Origin: Candidatus Ornithomonoglobus intestinigallinarum
GTDB taxonomy: Bacteria; Bacillota; Clostridia; UBA1381
Direction: 5' to 3'
Length of the DNA stretch: 44,504 nt
Assembly (NCBI GenBank): GCA_018715365.1
Contig: DVLU01000051.1
Location: 1-44,504, forward strand
Part shown: positions 35,590 to 44,299 of the stretch, piece after piece
Numbering within the stretch: the first letter of the stretch is position 1
Layout of the letters: each line of letters begins with the position of its first letter
Made by a program: the position numbers and the translations under genes
The notes under the pieces: generated by a model
What the model was told of the DNA's origin: nothing
Seen by the model: only the letters and a program-made list of their open reading frames with translations
The model's database searches: none

Positions 35590-36093
35590 TTATTCGTCCT
35601 TTATTATATCCTCAAATTTACAGTCCGTCATTTTTTGTATGTCGCCCGGCGACATTCTTACCGCAACGCCGCACATTCCGCCCGATATTACTATCGTATC
35701 GAAATCAAGCGCCGTTTTGCTTATAATGGTCGGATATTTCTTTTTCATCCCGACGGGCGAAACGGAACCGCGCGCATAGCCCGTAAGGTCCAAAAGCTCC
35801 TTTACGTGGATAAGCTCCGACTTTTTATCGTGCGTTACCCTTGCGAATTTTTTCAGATCCAGCTCACGGTCGCACGGTATGCAGGCTGCGGCTATGCCGT
35901 TTTTATCGCCGCGCACAACAAGCGTTTTAAACGACTGCGCCTTTGGCACACCCGTTTTTTCGGCTGTACGCTCCCCGAAATTATCGCCTATTTCTCCGTC
36001 CGTTTCGTATTCTATGACCTCGTGCGGCAGCTTTGCGGCCGCAATCATCCTGAGCGCGTTCGTCTGCGCCGCACGCTTTTGCTTTTTTGCCAT
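35590..36093 (-). CDS. ybaK: Cys-tRNA(Pro) deacylase YbaK family
   Basis: A 167-residue YbaK/EbsC protein, of usual length, that hydrolyses Cys mischarged on tRNA-Pro. The signatures SFKTLVVRGDKNG, CIPCDRELDLKKFAR and YARGSVSPVGMKKKYP fit the YbaK branch of the family, including the catalytic-Lys region near FKTLV. The N-terminal KKQKRAAQTNALRMI is also typical. It starts two bases after the mutS2 stop, so the two are translationally coupled. It sits in the mutS2 operon. Confidence 0.92.
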   Translation of the reverse strand: MAKKQKRAAQTNALRMIAAAKLPHEVIEYETDGEIGDNFGERTAEKTGVPKAQSFKTLVVRGDKNGIAAACIPCDRELDLKKFARVTHDKKSELIHVKELLDLTGYARGSVSPVGMKKKYPTIISKTALDFDTIVISGGMCGVAVRMSPGDIQKMTDCKFEDIIKDE

Positions 36094-36095
36094 TT

Positions 36096-38492
36096 TTATT
36101 TCAGCTCCACTATGGTTACTCCGTCCTCGCCTTCGCCGTATCGGCCGTTCCTGTAGGACTTTACGTATTTTAAACGCCTTAAATTATCCTGTATTCCGCG
36201 CCGCAGCACTCCCGTGCCCTTGCCGTGGATAATGCTTACCGGCGACATTCCGGCAAGATAGCAGTCGTCGAGGAATTTTTCGACGTTGTCCCACGCCTCC
36301 TGGAACGACTGTCCGCGGACATCGACCTCCGTCGAAACGCTTTTTGTTTTCGAATCGAACGAGCGCGTTGCTTTTACGTACTTATCGGCAAGCTCCTTTG
36401 ATTTTTGCTTTTCGTCGATTTTCCGCAGATTTGTTATGTGCACGTCCATTTTTATTATGCCCGCCTGGACGCGCACCTTGCCGTTTTTATCGGGCGGATT
36501 CAATACCGTTGCCTCCTGATTCATATCGACTATTTTGACAAGCGCGCCGGGCTTTAAGTCCTTCGGCGGCTCGGCATACGTCTTTTTCGGCTTTGCGGCG
36601 CGCGCCATTGCTTCGTCTATGCTATCCTCGCGTTTTTTGAGCTTTTCGCGCGCCCTTGACGTTTTTTCGTCAAAATGCTCGCCGGCTTTTATGCCGCGGC
36701 GGCGCATTTGTTCAAGGTCCCGGATTATTGAGTTTGCCTCCTCTTTTGCGTCCATAACAAGTATTTTCGCTTCACGGCGCGCGTCGTCAAGAATACGCGA
36801 TTTGCTCTCCTTCAGCTTTATGCGCTCCTCCTCAAGCTTTTTGCGCAGCTCCGCAAGCTCGCGCTTGTTTCTTGCGGCTTCGTCGGCGTCCTTCCTTGCG
36901 CGGGCGCGGTTTTGCTCGAGGTCCGTTATAACGTCCTCGAATTTTATGTCCTCGTCCGACAAAATATCGTTTGCGCGCGACAGCACGCTTTCGTTAAGCC
37001 CCAGCCGTCTTGATATTGCAAACGCGTTTGATTTTCCCGGTACGCCGATATTTAATTTGTACGTCGGCCTGAGCGTTGCAACGTCAAATTCGCACGATGC
37101 GTTTTCAACGCCCTCCGTTGAAAGCGCAAAAAGCTTTAATTCGCTGTAATGCGTTGTTGCAACCGTCCTTACGCCCCTTGCGCGCAGATATTCAAGTATC
37201 GCTATAGCAAGCGCGGCGCCCTCCGTGGGGTCCGTTCCGGCGCCGAGCTCATCAAAAAGGGCAAGGCAGCTTCCCTCTATGCTGTTTAAAATATCAACGG
37301 TGTTTACCATATGCGACGAAAACGTTGACAGGCTCTGTTCTATCGACTGCTCATCGCCTATATCGGCAAAAACGTTGTCAAACACCGCAGCTTCGCTGTT
37401 GTCCGCCGCGCTTATATGAAGTCCGCACGCGGCCATCAAAGAAAACAATCCGACAGTTTTGAGCGTGACCGTTTTTCCGCCCGTATTCGGGCCCGTTACA
37501 ACGAGCGTATCGAATTTTCCACCGAGCTCTATATCGTTTGCCACAACCTTTTCTTTATCTATAAGCGGATGGCGCGCCTTTTTCAGCACAATTCGCCCTT
37601 CATCGTTGAGGCGCGGCTCACGCGCGTCCGTATCTATCGACATCCTGCCCTTGCAGAACATAAAATCAAGCTCTCTGACGCTTCTTTCGGCAACAAACAC
37701 GGCATGGGAATTTTCCGCCGCCGCGGCCGTAAGCTCGCCCAATATGCGCTCGATTTCAAGCTGCTCTTTATTCATAAGGTCGCGTATTTCGTTGTTGCTC
37801 TGCACAACGCTCATCGGCTCTATAAAAAGCGTTGCGCCCGTTGACGACGTATCGTGAACTATACCGCTCACCTCGCCCTTATATTCGCTCTTTACGGGAA
37901 TTACAAACCTGTCGGAGCGCATCGTTACAATCGGGTCCTGCAGGAACTTTTTATAATGCGCCGAATGTATCATGCTGTTTAACGTTTCGCGTATGCGCCC
38001 GTTTAAACTTCTCATTTTGCGCCGTATCGTACCAAGCTCCGGCGATGCGTCGTCGGCTATTTCCGTTTCGGAAACGATACACGAATTTATTTTATCCTCA
38101 AGAGCCTTTGCCGTGATTATCCCTTCGCCTATACCGCGCAGTATTTCACATTCTTCCGCCGTTTCGTCCAGATATGATTTCATGCGTCTTGCAGCGTATA
38201 ACGCGCGCGATATTGCCATAAGCTCCTTTGCCTGCAGCACGCCGCCCATTTCGGCGCGTTTTACCGCTCCCGTAACGTTGGGAACGGACAGCGACACCGG
38301 CGGTGCGCCGAGCTTTAATATCGTCGTTACGGCCTCGGTCGTTTCGCGCTGACGCGTCAGCGCCTCCGAAACGCTCGCCGACGGCTCGAGAGAGCGTATG
38401 CGGTTTTTCACGCTTTCGCTTTCCGTGTAGCCGGCAAGGCGTTCGAGTATTTTATCAAATTCAAGCGTTTTGTACGCTTTTAATGCTTCCAT
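36096..38492 (-). CDS. mutS2: Endonuclease MutS2
   Basis: A 798-residue MutS2. The N-terminal helical lever/clamp region lacks the mismatch-recognition domain of MutS1. Walker A GPNTGGKT lies at about 334-341, Walker B is ALFDELGAGTDP, and TTHYSELK follows. A long coiled coil (about 500-630, rich in Arg, Glu and Lys) precedes a KOW-like segment and the C-terminal Smr nuclease domain (about 722-797: DVRGQSFQEAWDNV, then IIHGKGTGVLRRG). Family members suppress recombination or rescue collided ribosomes. The GxGT segment of the Smr domain is intact. Nine bases separate it from the preceding DUF1961 gene, and ybaK follows two bases after its stop. Confidence 0.96.
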   Translation of the reverse strand: MEALKAYKTLEFDKILERLAGYTESESVKNRIRSLEPSASVSEALTRQRETTEAVTTILKLGAPPVSLSVPNVTGAVKRAEMGGVLQAKELMAISRALYAARRMKSYLDETAEECEILRGIGEGIITAKALEDKINSCIVSETEIADDASPELGTIRRKMRSLNGRIRETLNSMIHSAHYKKFLQDPIVTMRSDRFVIPVKSEYKGEVSGIVHDTSSTGATLFIEPMSVVQSNNEIRDLMNKEQLEIERILGELTAAAAENSHAVFVAERSVRELDFMFCKGRMSIDTDAREPRLNDEGRIVLKKARHPLIDKEKVVANDIELGGKFDTLVVTGPNTGGKTVTLKTVGLFSLMAACGLHISAADNSEAAVFDNVFADIGDEQSIEQSLSTFSSHMVNTVDILNSIEGSCLALFDELGAGTDPTEGAALAIAILEYLRARGVRTVATTHYSELKLFALSTEGVENASCEFDVATLRPTYKLNIGVPGKSNAFAISRRLGLNESVLSRANDILSDEDIKFEDVITDLEQNRARARKDADEAARNKRELAELRKKLEEERIKLKESKSRILDDARREAKILVMDAKEEANSIIRDLEQMRRRGIKAGEHFDEKTSRAREKLKKREDSIDEAMARAAKPKKTYAEPPKDLKPGALVKIVDMNQEATVLNPPDKNGKVRVQAGIIKMDVHITNLRKIDEKQKSKELADKYVKATRSFDSKTKSVSTEVDVRGQSFQEAWDNVEKFLDDCYLAGMSPVSIIHGKGTGVLRRGIQDNLRRLKYVKSYRNGRYGEGEDGVTIVELK

Positions 38493-38501
38493 TTATTTTT
38501 A

Positions 38502-39164
38502 TTATTCCTCCGCCAAATACACTTTCAAATCCCAATATTCGCCTATCATAGGCGCCATCTGGCGAAAGCCTATTTTGCCGCCGCCGAGAACCGCGCCGTA
38601 TTCCTTTCCGTCGTCAAACCACGAAAATACCGGCAAATCGTTTATAACAAAAGCTATTTTTCCTTTTTTCTTTATTATGCGCATATCGTATTCCTCAAAT
38701 GCGTCCGCGCAGTCCGGTATCGGGTCCGCGCCCTGTGCAACAAGATAAAAGCCCTTGCTTTTGCGCAGGTTGCACGTGTGAAAACCGCGCTCCTCCTCCC
38801 ATTTGCGTCTGAAATACGAAATATGATACGCGTTTATATCGCCCGAATGGTACAGCTCATACCGTCCGTCCCTCGGCGCAAGCGACGGATCGAACAAATC
38901 CTCGCCGCCGCAGCCCTTTGCCGCAAAAAACATTATAGCAAGCCCCGGTTCCTCTATCGGACGGAATTTCCATTCTATAATTATATCCTCAGGAAAATCC
39001 CTGTCACACCAGAACACAAAATTCGATTTTTGCCCAAGCTCCGGCGAAAGGGCGTTTTTCATGCACATTTTGCCGTTTTCAAAATAAATATCGGCGCTTC
39101 CCTCAAGCACAAAATCCTTTACGTCCGCGGCGCATGAAAGCTTGTTTTCGTATATAAGCTTCAT
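38502..39164 (-). CDS. DUF1961 family (YesU-like) protein
   Basis: A 220-residue protein resembling the DUF1961 family, whose Bacillus member YesU belongs to the rhamnogalacturonan-use gene cluster and has a concanavalin-like fold. Recognisable stretches are FVFWCDRDFPEDIIIEWKF, PGLAIMFFAAKG, DGRYELYHSGDINAYHISYF and HTCNLRKSKGFYLVAQGADP. There is no signal peptide, so it should be cytoplasmic. The ATG directly follows the stop of the HAD phosphatase gene (TGAATG), implying coupling. Placement ahead of mutS2 is unusual. A link to pectin use together with the giant esterase is inference. Confidence 0.8.
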   Translation of the reverse strand: MKLIYENKLSCAADVKDFVLEGSADIYFENGKMCMKNALSPELGQKSNFVFWCDRDFPEDIIIEWKFRPIEEPGLAIMFFAAKGCGGEDLFDPSLAPRDGRYELYHSGDINAYHISYFRRKWEEERGFHTCNLRKSKGFYLVAQGADPIPDCADAFEEYDMRIIKKKGKIAFVINDLPVFSWFDDGKEYGAVLGGGKIGFRQMAPMIGEYWDLKVYLAEE

Positions 39165-39827
39165 TCACTGTTCCCCCTCTTTAACAATTCTCAAAATCTC
39201 GTCGGGGCGCTCGGCAATATGCTCCGCTCCCGCTCCCTCAAGCTCCCGCCTGTCGCGGAAGCCCCATAAAACGCCTATGCTTTCAATCCCGGCAGCCTTT
39301 GCCGTAAATATATCGACGTTTGTGTCGCCGATAAAAACGCACTCGCCGCGTCCGCAGCCCTCATTGGCCATAATTTTCAGAGCGCAGCCGGGATCGGGCT
39401 TTGTTTTATCGCCGTCGGCTATGCCCTTTACAATATCAAACATATCGCCGAACACCGTTTTCACGACGCTGCACACGACGTTATGCGGCTTGTTTGAGCA
39501 CACGGCAATTTTAACGCCGAGCGCCTTAAGCTCGTTAAGCAGCTCCGGGATGCCGTCATACGGGCCCGTTTTATACATCGGGTCAGCTTCGTAGCAGCGG
39601 TCGTATTCGGCGCAGACCTTATCAAACATTTCCGGCGTGTCCGCATCGTAATACGCAAGCATTCTGTGTATCAAAACCGTCCTGCCGTCGCCGACAAGCT
39701 TTTTATATTTTTCCGTTTCTATAGGCGCAAAGCCCTGCGATGCAAGGGCGGTGTTCCCGAAATGAGCTATTGCCGTTATCGTATTTGTAAGCGTGCCGTC
39801 AAGGTCGAATATGCAAAGCTTTTTCAT
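39165..39827 (-). CDS. HAD family hydrolase, phosphoglycolate phosphatase-like
   Basis: A 220-residue HAD phosphatase. Motif I is FDLDGTLTNT (7-16, with the nucleophile and acid Asp), motif II is VCSNKPHNV, the motif III Lys is in DKTKPDPGC, and motif IV is CVFIGDTNVDI. A helical cap of the Gph type lies between motifs I and II. Substrate is not certain; phosphoglycolate or another small phosphate ester is typical. AAAGGAAAG precedes the ATG. It is the first gene of the operon running to DUF1015. I see no consensus promoter in the 117-bp gap behind the alcohol dehydrogenase gene. Confidence 0.85.
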   Translation of the reverse strand: MKKLCIFDLDGTLTNTITAIAHFGNTALASQGFAPIETEKYKKLVGDGRTVLIHRMLAYYDADTPEMFDKVCAEYDRCYEADPMYKTGPYDGIPELLNELKALGVKIAVCSNKPHNVVCSVVKTVFGDMFDIVKGIADGDKTKPDPGCALKIMANEGCGRGECVFIGDTNVDIFTAKAAGIESIGVLWGFRDRRELEGAGAEHIAERPDEILRIVKEGEQ

Positions 39828-39900
39828 TGATTCTTTCCTTTCCCTATTTTCTCTCTGTTATTTTATTTCCCGATTCTTTCCCGGTTTTCCCTTTCTTAAG

Positions 39901-39934
39901 AAAAAGGCTGTCGCCTATGGCAGCAGCCTTTTTT
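39901..39934 (-). terminator. Bidirectional terminator behind the alcohol dehydrogenase
   Basis: AAAAAGGCTG (39901-39910) and CAGCCTTTTT (39924-39933) form a 10-bp stem with a 13-base loop. The stem is flanked by A-runs and T-runs, so it can act on either strand. It lies just past the dehydrogenase stop. Confidence 0.8.
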
Positions 39935-39944
39935 ACATTTTTCG

Positions 39945-41087
39945 TTATTCGTATAAATGCTCAAATATCTGCACGATCTCGTCCTTTGTCGGAACGCGCG
40001 GATTTGTTGCCGTACAGCCGTCGGCAATAGCCTTTTCGGCCATTGAATCTATGGCGTTGAAGTATTCGGTCCTGTCTATGCCGCACTGCGATACCGACAG
40101 CGGAACGTTCATTTCCTTAAGCATAAACTGTATCCAGCTCACAAGCGCACGGACCGTTGTTATCTCGTTAAAGTTATTGACGCCGAGAAGCTTTGCGATG
40201 TTCACATATTTGCGCACGCACGGCGGATATTCCTTTTTGCTCTTTGAATGTCTGTTTATTCCGGAATTGTACTCTATTATGTGCGGCAGCAGCATTGCAT
40301 TCGCACGGCCGTGCGGAATATGGAACTTTCCGCCCAGTGCATGCGCCGCGCCGTGATTAAGCCCGAGCGATGCGCTGTTAAAAGCAAGCCCGGCAAGGCA
40401 TGACGCAACGTGCATTTTCTGCCTGGCGTGCGTATCATTGTTATCGAGATATGATCTCAATAAAAACGTACCGCATATTTCTATCGCTTTTTCGGCAAGA
40501 GCCGCGCTGAACTCGTTGTTATTTATGCTGACATAAGCTTCTATGGCATGCGTCAGCACGTCCATTCCCGTGTCGGCCGTAATGTTTGCGGGAACGCTCT
40601 TTACAAGGTCCGCGTCAAGTATGGCTTCCGTGGGCAGCATCGTATCGGAAACAAGCGGATATTTAATATCCTTGGACGGGTCTGTTACAACGGCGAAGCT
40701 TGTCACCTCGGAGCCCGTTCCCGAAGTTGTCGGGATTGCTATAAGCGCCGTTTCGGCACAGCCGCCGCGCGTTGCAAACTCGCGTATTGCCTTTGCGCTG
40801 TCTATTGCGCTGCCGCCGCCTATTGCTATAACGCAGTCGGGAGCGTATTCCATCATCTTCTTTACGCCCTTTGAAATTTCCTCAAGCGGCGGGTCGGGAA
40901 CAACGTCCGAAAATACGTCGAATTCCGTATAGCCGTCCTGAAGCCTGTACGTTATCATCTGGAGCATGCCGCTCTTTGCAACAAAGGGATCGGTTATTAT
41001 AAGCGCGCGCTTATACGGAATATCCGAAAGCCTGTCAAGCGAATTCGGGCCGAAATATATTTTTGTCCTTATGTCAAAGCTCTTCAT
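39945..41087 (-). CDS. Iron-containing alcohol dehydrogenase
   Basis: A 380-residue group III alcohol dehydrogenase that interconverts alcohols and aldehydes with NAD(P). The N-terminal Rossmann part has KIYFGPNSL and the GGGSAIDSAKAI nucleotide loop. The metal ligands are visible: Asp and His in DTGMDVLTHAIEAYVS, and His in GLNHGAAHALGGKFHIPHGRAN. Length is normal. AAGGAG precedes the ATG. A clear promoter in front and terminator behind make it a single-gene unit. Possible roles are 1-propanol, butanol or lactaldehyde metabolism; no neighbouring microcompartment or sugar gene decides between them. Confidence 0.93.
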   Translation of the reverse strand: MKSFDIRTKIYFGPNSLDRLSDIPYKRALIITDPFVAKSGMLQMITYRLQDGYTEFDVFSDVVPDPPLEEISKGVKKMMEYAPDCVIAIGGGSAIDSAKAIREFATRGGCAETALIAIPTTSGTGSEVTSFAVVTDPSKDIKYPLVSDTMLPTEAILDADLVKSVPANITADTGMDVLTHAIEAYVSINNNEFSAALAEKAIEICGTFLLRSYLDNNDTHARQKMHVASCLAGLAFNSASLGLNHGAAHALGGKFHIPHGRANAMLLPHIIEYNSGINRHSKSKKEYPPCVRKYVNIAKLLGVNNFNEITTVRALVSWIQFMLKEMNVPLSVSQCGIDRTEYFNAIDSMAEKAIADGCTATNPRVPTKDEIVQIFEHLYE

Positions 41088-41128
41088 ACTGTTGTCTCCT
41101 TAGAATATGTATCTTAAACCATGGCTAT

Positions 41129-41157
41129 ATTATACATCATATTCCGTGCTTTTGCAA
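41129..41157 (-). promoter_or_regulatory. Sigma-A promoter of the alcohol dehydrogenase gene
   Basis: On the minus strand, TTGCAA (41152-41157) and TATAAT (41129-41134) are 17 bases apart, about 40 bases before the start codon. Confidence 0.75.
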
Positions 41158-41218
41158 TAGCTTCGGCAAATTTTTATCGATAATAATCGCAAAACATGGT
41201 GACAAATGACGTTAAATA

Positions 41219-41863
41219 TCAATAGCCGAGCGGTTCGGGAACGAGCACGACCGTTATTCTTCCGGGGAAATAATGGCAGCCGTCAACTATGCTCGTTACG
41301 TTACAGACTCTGGGCTGAACGCGGCATTCCGTACATTTGCAGTTATCGTCCGCAGCGCACGGTGTTTTGTGAGTTATTCTTCTTGCGTTCATCGGCGCTA
41401 TCGATTTTGCGCGCTTTATGCCTTCCTCGACGTTTGCGACAATCTTGTTTACTCCGGCGACTATAATAACCTTTTTCGGTCCGAAAACTATCTGGCTTGT
41501 TCTGTTTCCTGTGCAGTCGATATTAACGAGCTGACCCTCCATCGTTATTGCGTTTGTGCTTGAAACGAGGAAATCGGCATAATAGCCCTCGCGGTATTTG
41601 TCGAGCATTTCTTCAAAAGACGATGTATTGTAGCGGTCTATGAATTTATATTCGGGCTTTCTTATTTCGTCGAGTATACCCGTTTCGTTAAGCGTCACGC
41701 TTCCGCCCACGGCTATTACCGAGCCCTCGGGGATCATGTCCATAACCGTTTTCCTCGCGTCGTCCTTGTCCTTTGCCATAACGGCGTTAAAGCCGCGCTC
41801 CTTCAAAACCTCCATAAGGTCCCTTATCCTTAATTCGTTTGCCCATTTTTGTACTGCGTCCAT
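41219..41863 (-). CDS. LUD domain protein (LutC/YkgG-like)
   Basis: A 214-residue LUD-domain protein. The core contains VIAVGGSVTLNETGI, FLVSSTNAITMEGQLVN and IVFGPKKVIIVAGVNKIV, the usual family pattern. Near the C-terminus a Cys-rich segment (CAADDNCKCTECRVQPRVC) could bind a metal or an iron-sulfur cluster. LutC relatives take part in lactate oxidation, but no lutA or lutB is adjacent. AAAGGAGAG lies eight bases before the ATG. It follows the pseudouridine synthase gene by 112 bp and precedes the alcohol dehydrogenase. Its function is not fixed by sequence. Confidence 0.85.
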   Translation of the reverse strand: MDAVQKWANELRIRDLMEVLKERGFNAVMAKDKDDARKTVMDMIPEGSVIAVGGSVTLNETGILDEIRKPEYKFIDRYNTSSFEEMLDKYREGYYADFLVSSTNAITMEGQLVNIDCTGNRTSQIVFGPKKVIIVAGVNKIVANVEEGIKRAKSIAPMNARRITHKTPCAADDNCKCTECRVQPRVCNVTSIVDGCHYFPGRITVVLVPEPLGY

Positions 41864-41975
41864 TTTTGTACTCTCCTTTATCGATGTTTTTTTATTTTTT
41901 TTAAGGGAATAGCCCCATAATTACGACCGTTAACTCCTTTTGCAAAGCTTCGCAGCTCATTCTTTTGCGCTTATC

Positions 41976-42701
41976 TTATTTATTCATCAAATAATTTATT
42001 TCATGCGATGTAAGATACCGCCATCTGCCGAGCGGCAGAGTGCCGAGCTCCACTTTTCCTATTTTTATACGCCGCAGCCCCACAACCTTTGAGCCGACGG
42101 CTTCAAACATTTTGCGCACCTGCCTGTTTCGGCCCTCGTGTATCGTTATACGCGCCGTGACGTAGCCCTCGGCGGCATCTATTATTTCAACCTCGGCGGG
42201 CGATGTTTTGTAATCGTCTATTTTCACACCGCTGCGGAGCATATTCAGCCCCTTAACCGATATGCCGCCCTTCAGCAGTGCGATATACGTTTTGTCGGTA
42301 TTGAATTTCGGGTGCGTTACCCTGTAGGTAAAATCGCCGTCGTTTGTCAGCAGCAGAAGCCCCTCCGTATCATAGTCAAGCCTTCCGACCGGAAACAATC
42401 TGACATCCTTAAGGTCTGTTTTTATAAGATCGATTACCGTAGGGCGGTCAAACTGGTCGTTCACCGTTGTAACATAGCCCTCCGGCTTATTGAGCATTAT
42501 ATAATATTTTTTATTTTTTACTTTGAGCTGCTCACCGTCGAGCGCGACCTTGTCGGCGCCTATTTCGACTTTAACGCCCTGCTCCGTTATTTTTTCGCCG
42601 TTTACCGTTACTCTGCCTTCGGAAATAAGCTGCTCCGCCGCACGGCGCGACGCAGCGCCGCTCATTGCGATATATTTCTGAAGGCGCACTATTTCTCCCA
42701 T
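41976..42701 (-). CDS. RsuA/RluB family pseudouridine synthase
   Basis: A 241-residue rRNA pseudouridine synthase. The N-terminal S4 RNA-binding domain is RLQKYIAMSGAASRRAAEQL. The catalytic Asp lies in VGRLDYDTEGLLLLTND, and the C-terminal segment RNRQVRKMFEAVGSKV is typical of the RsuA/RluB/RluE/RluF branch. In Firmicutes the single member is usually RluB, which modifies 23S rRNA, but sequence cannot exclude RsuA-like action. AGGAGAGGA lies ten bases before the ATG. It follows the carboxypeptidase gene by 64 nt on the same strand, a neighbourhood often seen in Firmicutes (dacF-like/rluB). Confidence 0.92.
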   Translation of the reverse strand: MGEIVRLQKYIAMSGAASRRAAEQLISEGRVTVNGEKITEQGVKVEIGADKVALDGEQLKVKNKKYYIMLNKPEGYVTTVNDQFDRPTVIDLIKTDLKDVRLFPVGRLDYDTEGLLLLTNDGDFTYRVTHPKFNTDKTYIALLKGGISVKGLNMLRSGVKIDDYKTSPAEVEIIDAAEGYVTARITIHEGRNRQVRKMFEAVGSKVVGLRRIKIGKVELGTLPLGRWRYLTSHEINYLMNK

Positions 42702-42765
42702 ATATTATATGTCCTCTCCTTGAAGTTTGTATTATTATATTATTGTTATATTATTGTCCGCGCCG

Positions 42766-43893
42766 TCACATCAGCCACATATTGAACGTCCTTACAAACG
42801 AACTGAAAAAGCTGTTTTTAAGGCGCAGATTGCTGACGCCGCGTATTTCGCTTTCCGATATTATATCAACCGTACCGACAAGCGTATCGCCGTAAAATAT
42901 CTCCGCCCAGCCAACCTTTTCGCCTTCGTTTATCGGGCGCGTAAGCCCGTTTTCCATATGATTCACAACCTTAAGGTCAACGCGCTCGTCTGCGCGCACC
43001 GGCACAACAAAATCACTGCCGTATATAAATTCGTAATCCTCGCCGTCCACCGATGATTTTTTCACAATCTGCCCCTTTTCGACAGCTTTCTTCGGATAAT
43101 GCTGAGAAAAAGCATAGTCGAGCATTTCCGTATGATCGTTCCAGTCGTCGTTATCGTCAAGCGTTACGGCGATAAACAGCATCCCGTCGCGCTCCGCCGC
43201 AGACACAAAGCAGCGTCCCGTTGCGGAGGTATAGCCCGTTTTTACACCGATGCAGCCGTCGTACATATCGAGCAGCTTGTTATGGTTTGAAAAATAAAGC
43301 GGCTCATCGCGGTTTAACGGCTGCGCCGTCATTGTGCGCGTTGCGACAATCCGCCTGAATTCCGGTATGCGCATTGCGTAACGCGTTATCAGCGCCATAT
43401 CGTAGGCGGTTGAATAATGGCCTTCGCCGTCAAGCCCGCTCGGATTTATAAACTGAGTATGTACCGCGCCCATCTTCTCCCACGCATACCAATTCATTAT
43501 ATCGGCAAACGCCTCGCGGCTGCCGGCTATATGCTCCGCTATTGCGTAGGCGGCGTCGTTTCCGGAATTAAGCATAAGCCCGAAAAGCATATCGCGCATA
43601 AAAATCCGGTCGCCTTCGCTTATGTATGCCGAGGATCCCTCCTGTATGGCGGCGTCGCCGGAAACCGTTATGACGTCGTCGGGCCTGCTGTTTTCAAGCG
43701 CAACAACGGCCGTCATTATTTTTGTCGTACTCGCCATAGAGTGCTGCTCATATGCGTTTTTTTCAAAAACGATCTCGCCGGTCACTCCGTTTATGACGCA
43801 CGCCGAACGCGCCTCATCGGCTATTGCGTAAGCGGCGCTCGGCAGCAGCGAAATCACAGCCGTCACTGCCAATATCAGTGCTTTTTTTCTCAT
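42766..43893 (-). CDS. D-alanyl-D-alanine carboxypeptidase (DacF-like)
   Basis: A 375-residue penicillin-binding protein of the peptidase S11 family that trims the terminal D-Ala from peptidoglycan stem peptides outside the membrane. A signal peptide (1-24, ending SAAYA) is followed by the three catalytic motifs: SxxK in MASTTKIMT, SxN in LNSGNDAAY and KTG in GVKTGYTSATG. A C-terminal beta domain follows, ending in a short amphipathic stretch that may hold it at the membrane. The ATG at 43893 gives the best leader; an ATG at 43920 adds nine hydrophobic residues with no ribosome site. GGGGAG lies about 12 bases before the chosen start. Confidence 0.92.
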   Translation of the reverse strand: MRKKALILAVTAVISLLPSAAYAIADEARSACVINGVTGEIVFEKNAYEQHSMASTTKIMTAVVALENSRPDDVITVSGDAAIQEGSSAYISEGDRIFMRDMLFGLMLNSGNDAAYAIAEHIAGSREAFADIMNWYAWEKMGAVHTQFINPSGLDGEGHYSTAYDMALITRYAMRIPEFRRIVATRTMTAQPLNRDEPLYFSNHNKLLDMYDGCIGVKTGYTSATGRCFVSAAERDGMLFIAVTLDDNDDWNDHTEMLDYAFSQHYPKKAVEKGQIVKKSSVDGEDYEFIYGSDFVVPVRADERVDLKVVNHMENGLTRPINEGEKVGWAEIFYGDTLVGTVDIISESEIRGVSNLRLKNSFFSSFVRTFNMWLM

Positions 43894-43964
43894 TATGCAA
43901 CATACTCCCCAAAATATCATTGAAATTTATACACTATTATATATATTTTTTTTGAATTTAATTC

Positions 43965-43993
43965 TTGACAAACACAAAAAAGACTGGTATAAT
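43965..43993 (+). promoter_or_regulatory. Consensus promoter of tRNA-Leu
   Basis: TTGACA (43965-43970) and TATAAT (43988-43993) are 17 bases apart, 18 bases before the tRNA 5' end. Confidence 0.9.
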
Positions 43994-44011
43994 AATATTC
44001 GTCGTTGAGAC

Positions 44012-44096
44012 GCGAGGGTGGCGGAATAGGCAGACGCGCACGTTTGAGGGGCGTGTGGTTAACCCCGTGCCGGTTCAAGTCCGGTCCTTCGCACCA
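44012..44096 (+). tRNA. tRNA-Leu (anticodon GAG)
   Basis: A class II tRNA of 85 nt with an encoded CCA end. Acceptor GCGAGGG (44012-44018) pairs with CCTTCGC. The anticodon loop TTGAGGG gives GAG, which reads CUC/CUU Leu codons. A long variable arm (GTGG-TTAA-CCCC type) and a T-arm with GTTCAAGT complete it. It has its own promoter and terminator. Confidence 0.95.
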
Positions 44097-44131
44097 CAGC
44101 CCGGAGCCGTTGGCTTCGGGCTGTTTTTTTT
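44097..44131 (+). terminator. Terminator of tRNA-Leu
   Basis: CAGCCCGGAGCC and GGCTTCGGGCTG form a 12-bp stem with a three-base loop, starting right after CCA, followed by eight T. Confidence 0.9.
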
Positions 44132-44249
44132 GTTCCTGCCGGCGCGCCGGCCGTGATGTATATCACCCGCAAAAATCCGTCTTTTTTTGCCCCGATATTA
44201 TCATTCTACCATAAAGAATATGAAAAATCAAGTTTTTTTAAAAAAAGTC

Positions 44250-44278
44250 TTGACAAACGCAAATTTATCTGGTATTAT
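44250..44278 (+). promoter_or_regulatory. Consensus promoter of tRNA-Gln
   Basis: TTGACA (44250-44255) and TATTAT (44273-44278) are 17 bases apart, 21 bases before the tRNA 5' end. Confidence 0.85.
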
Positions 44279-44299
44279 ATTATCTGTCGTCAAGAGCGA

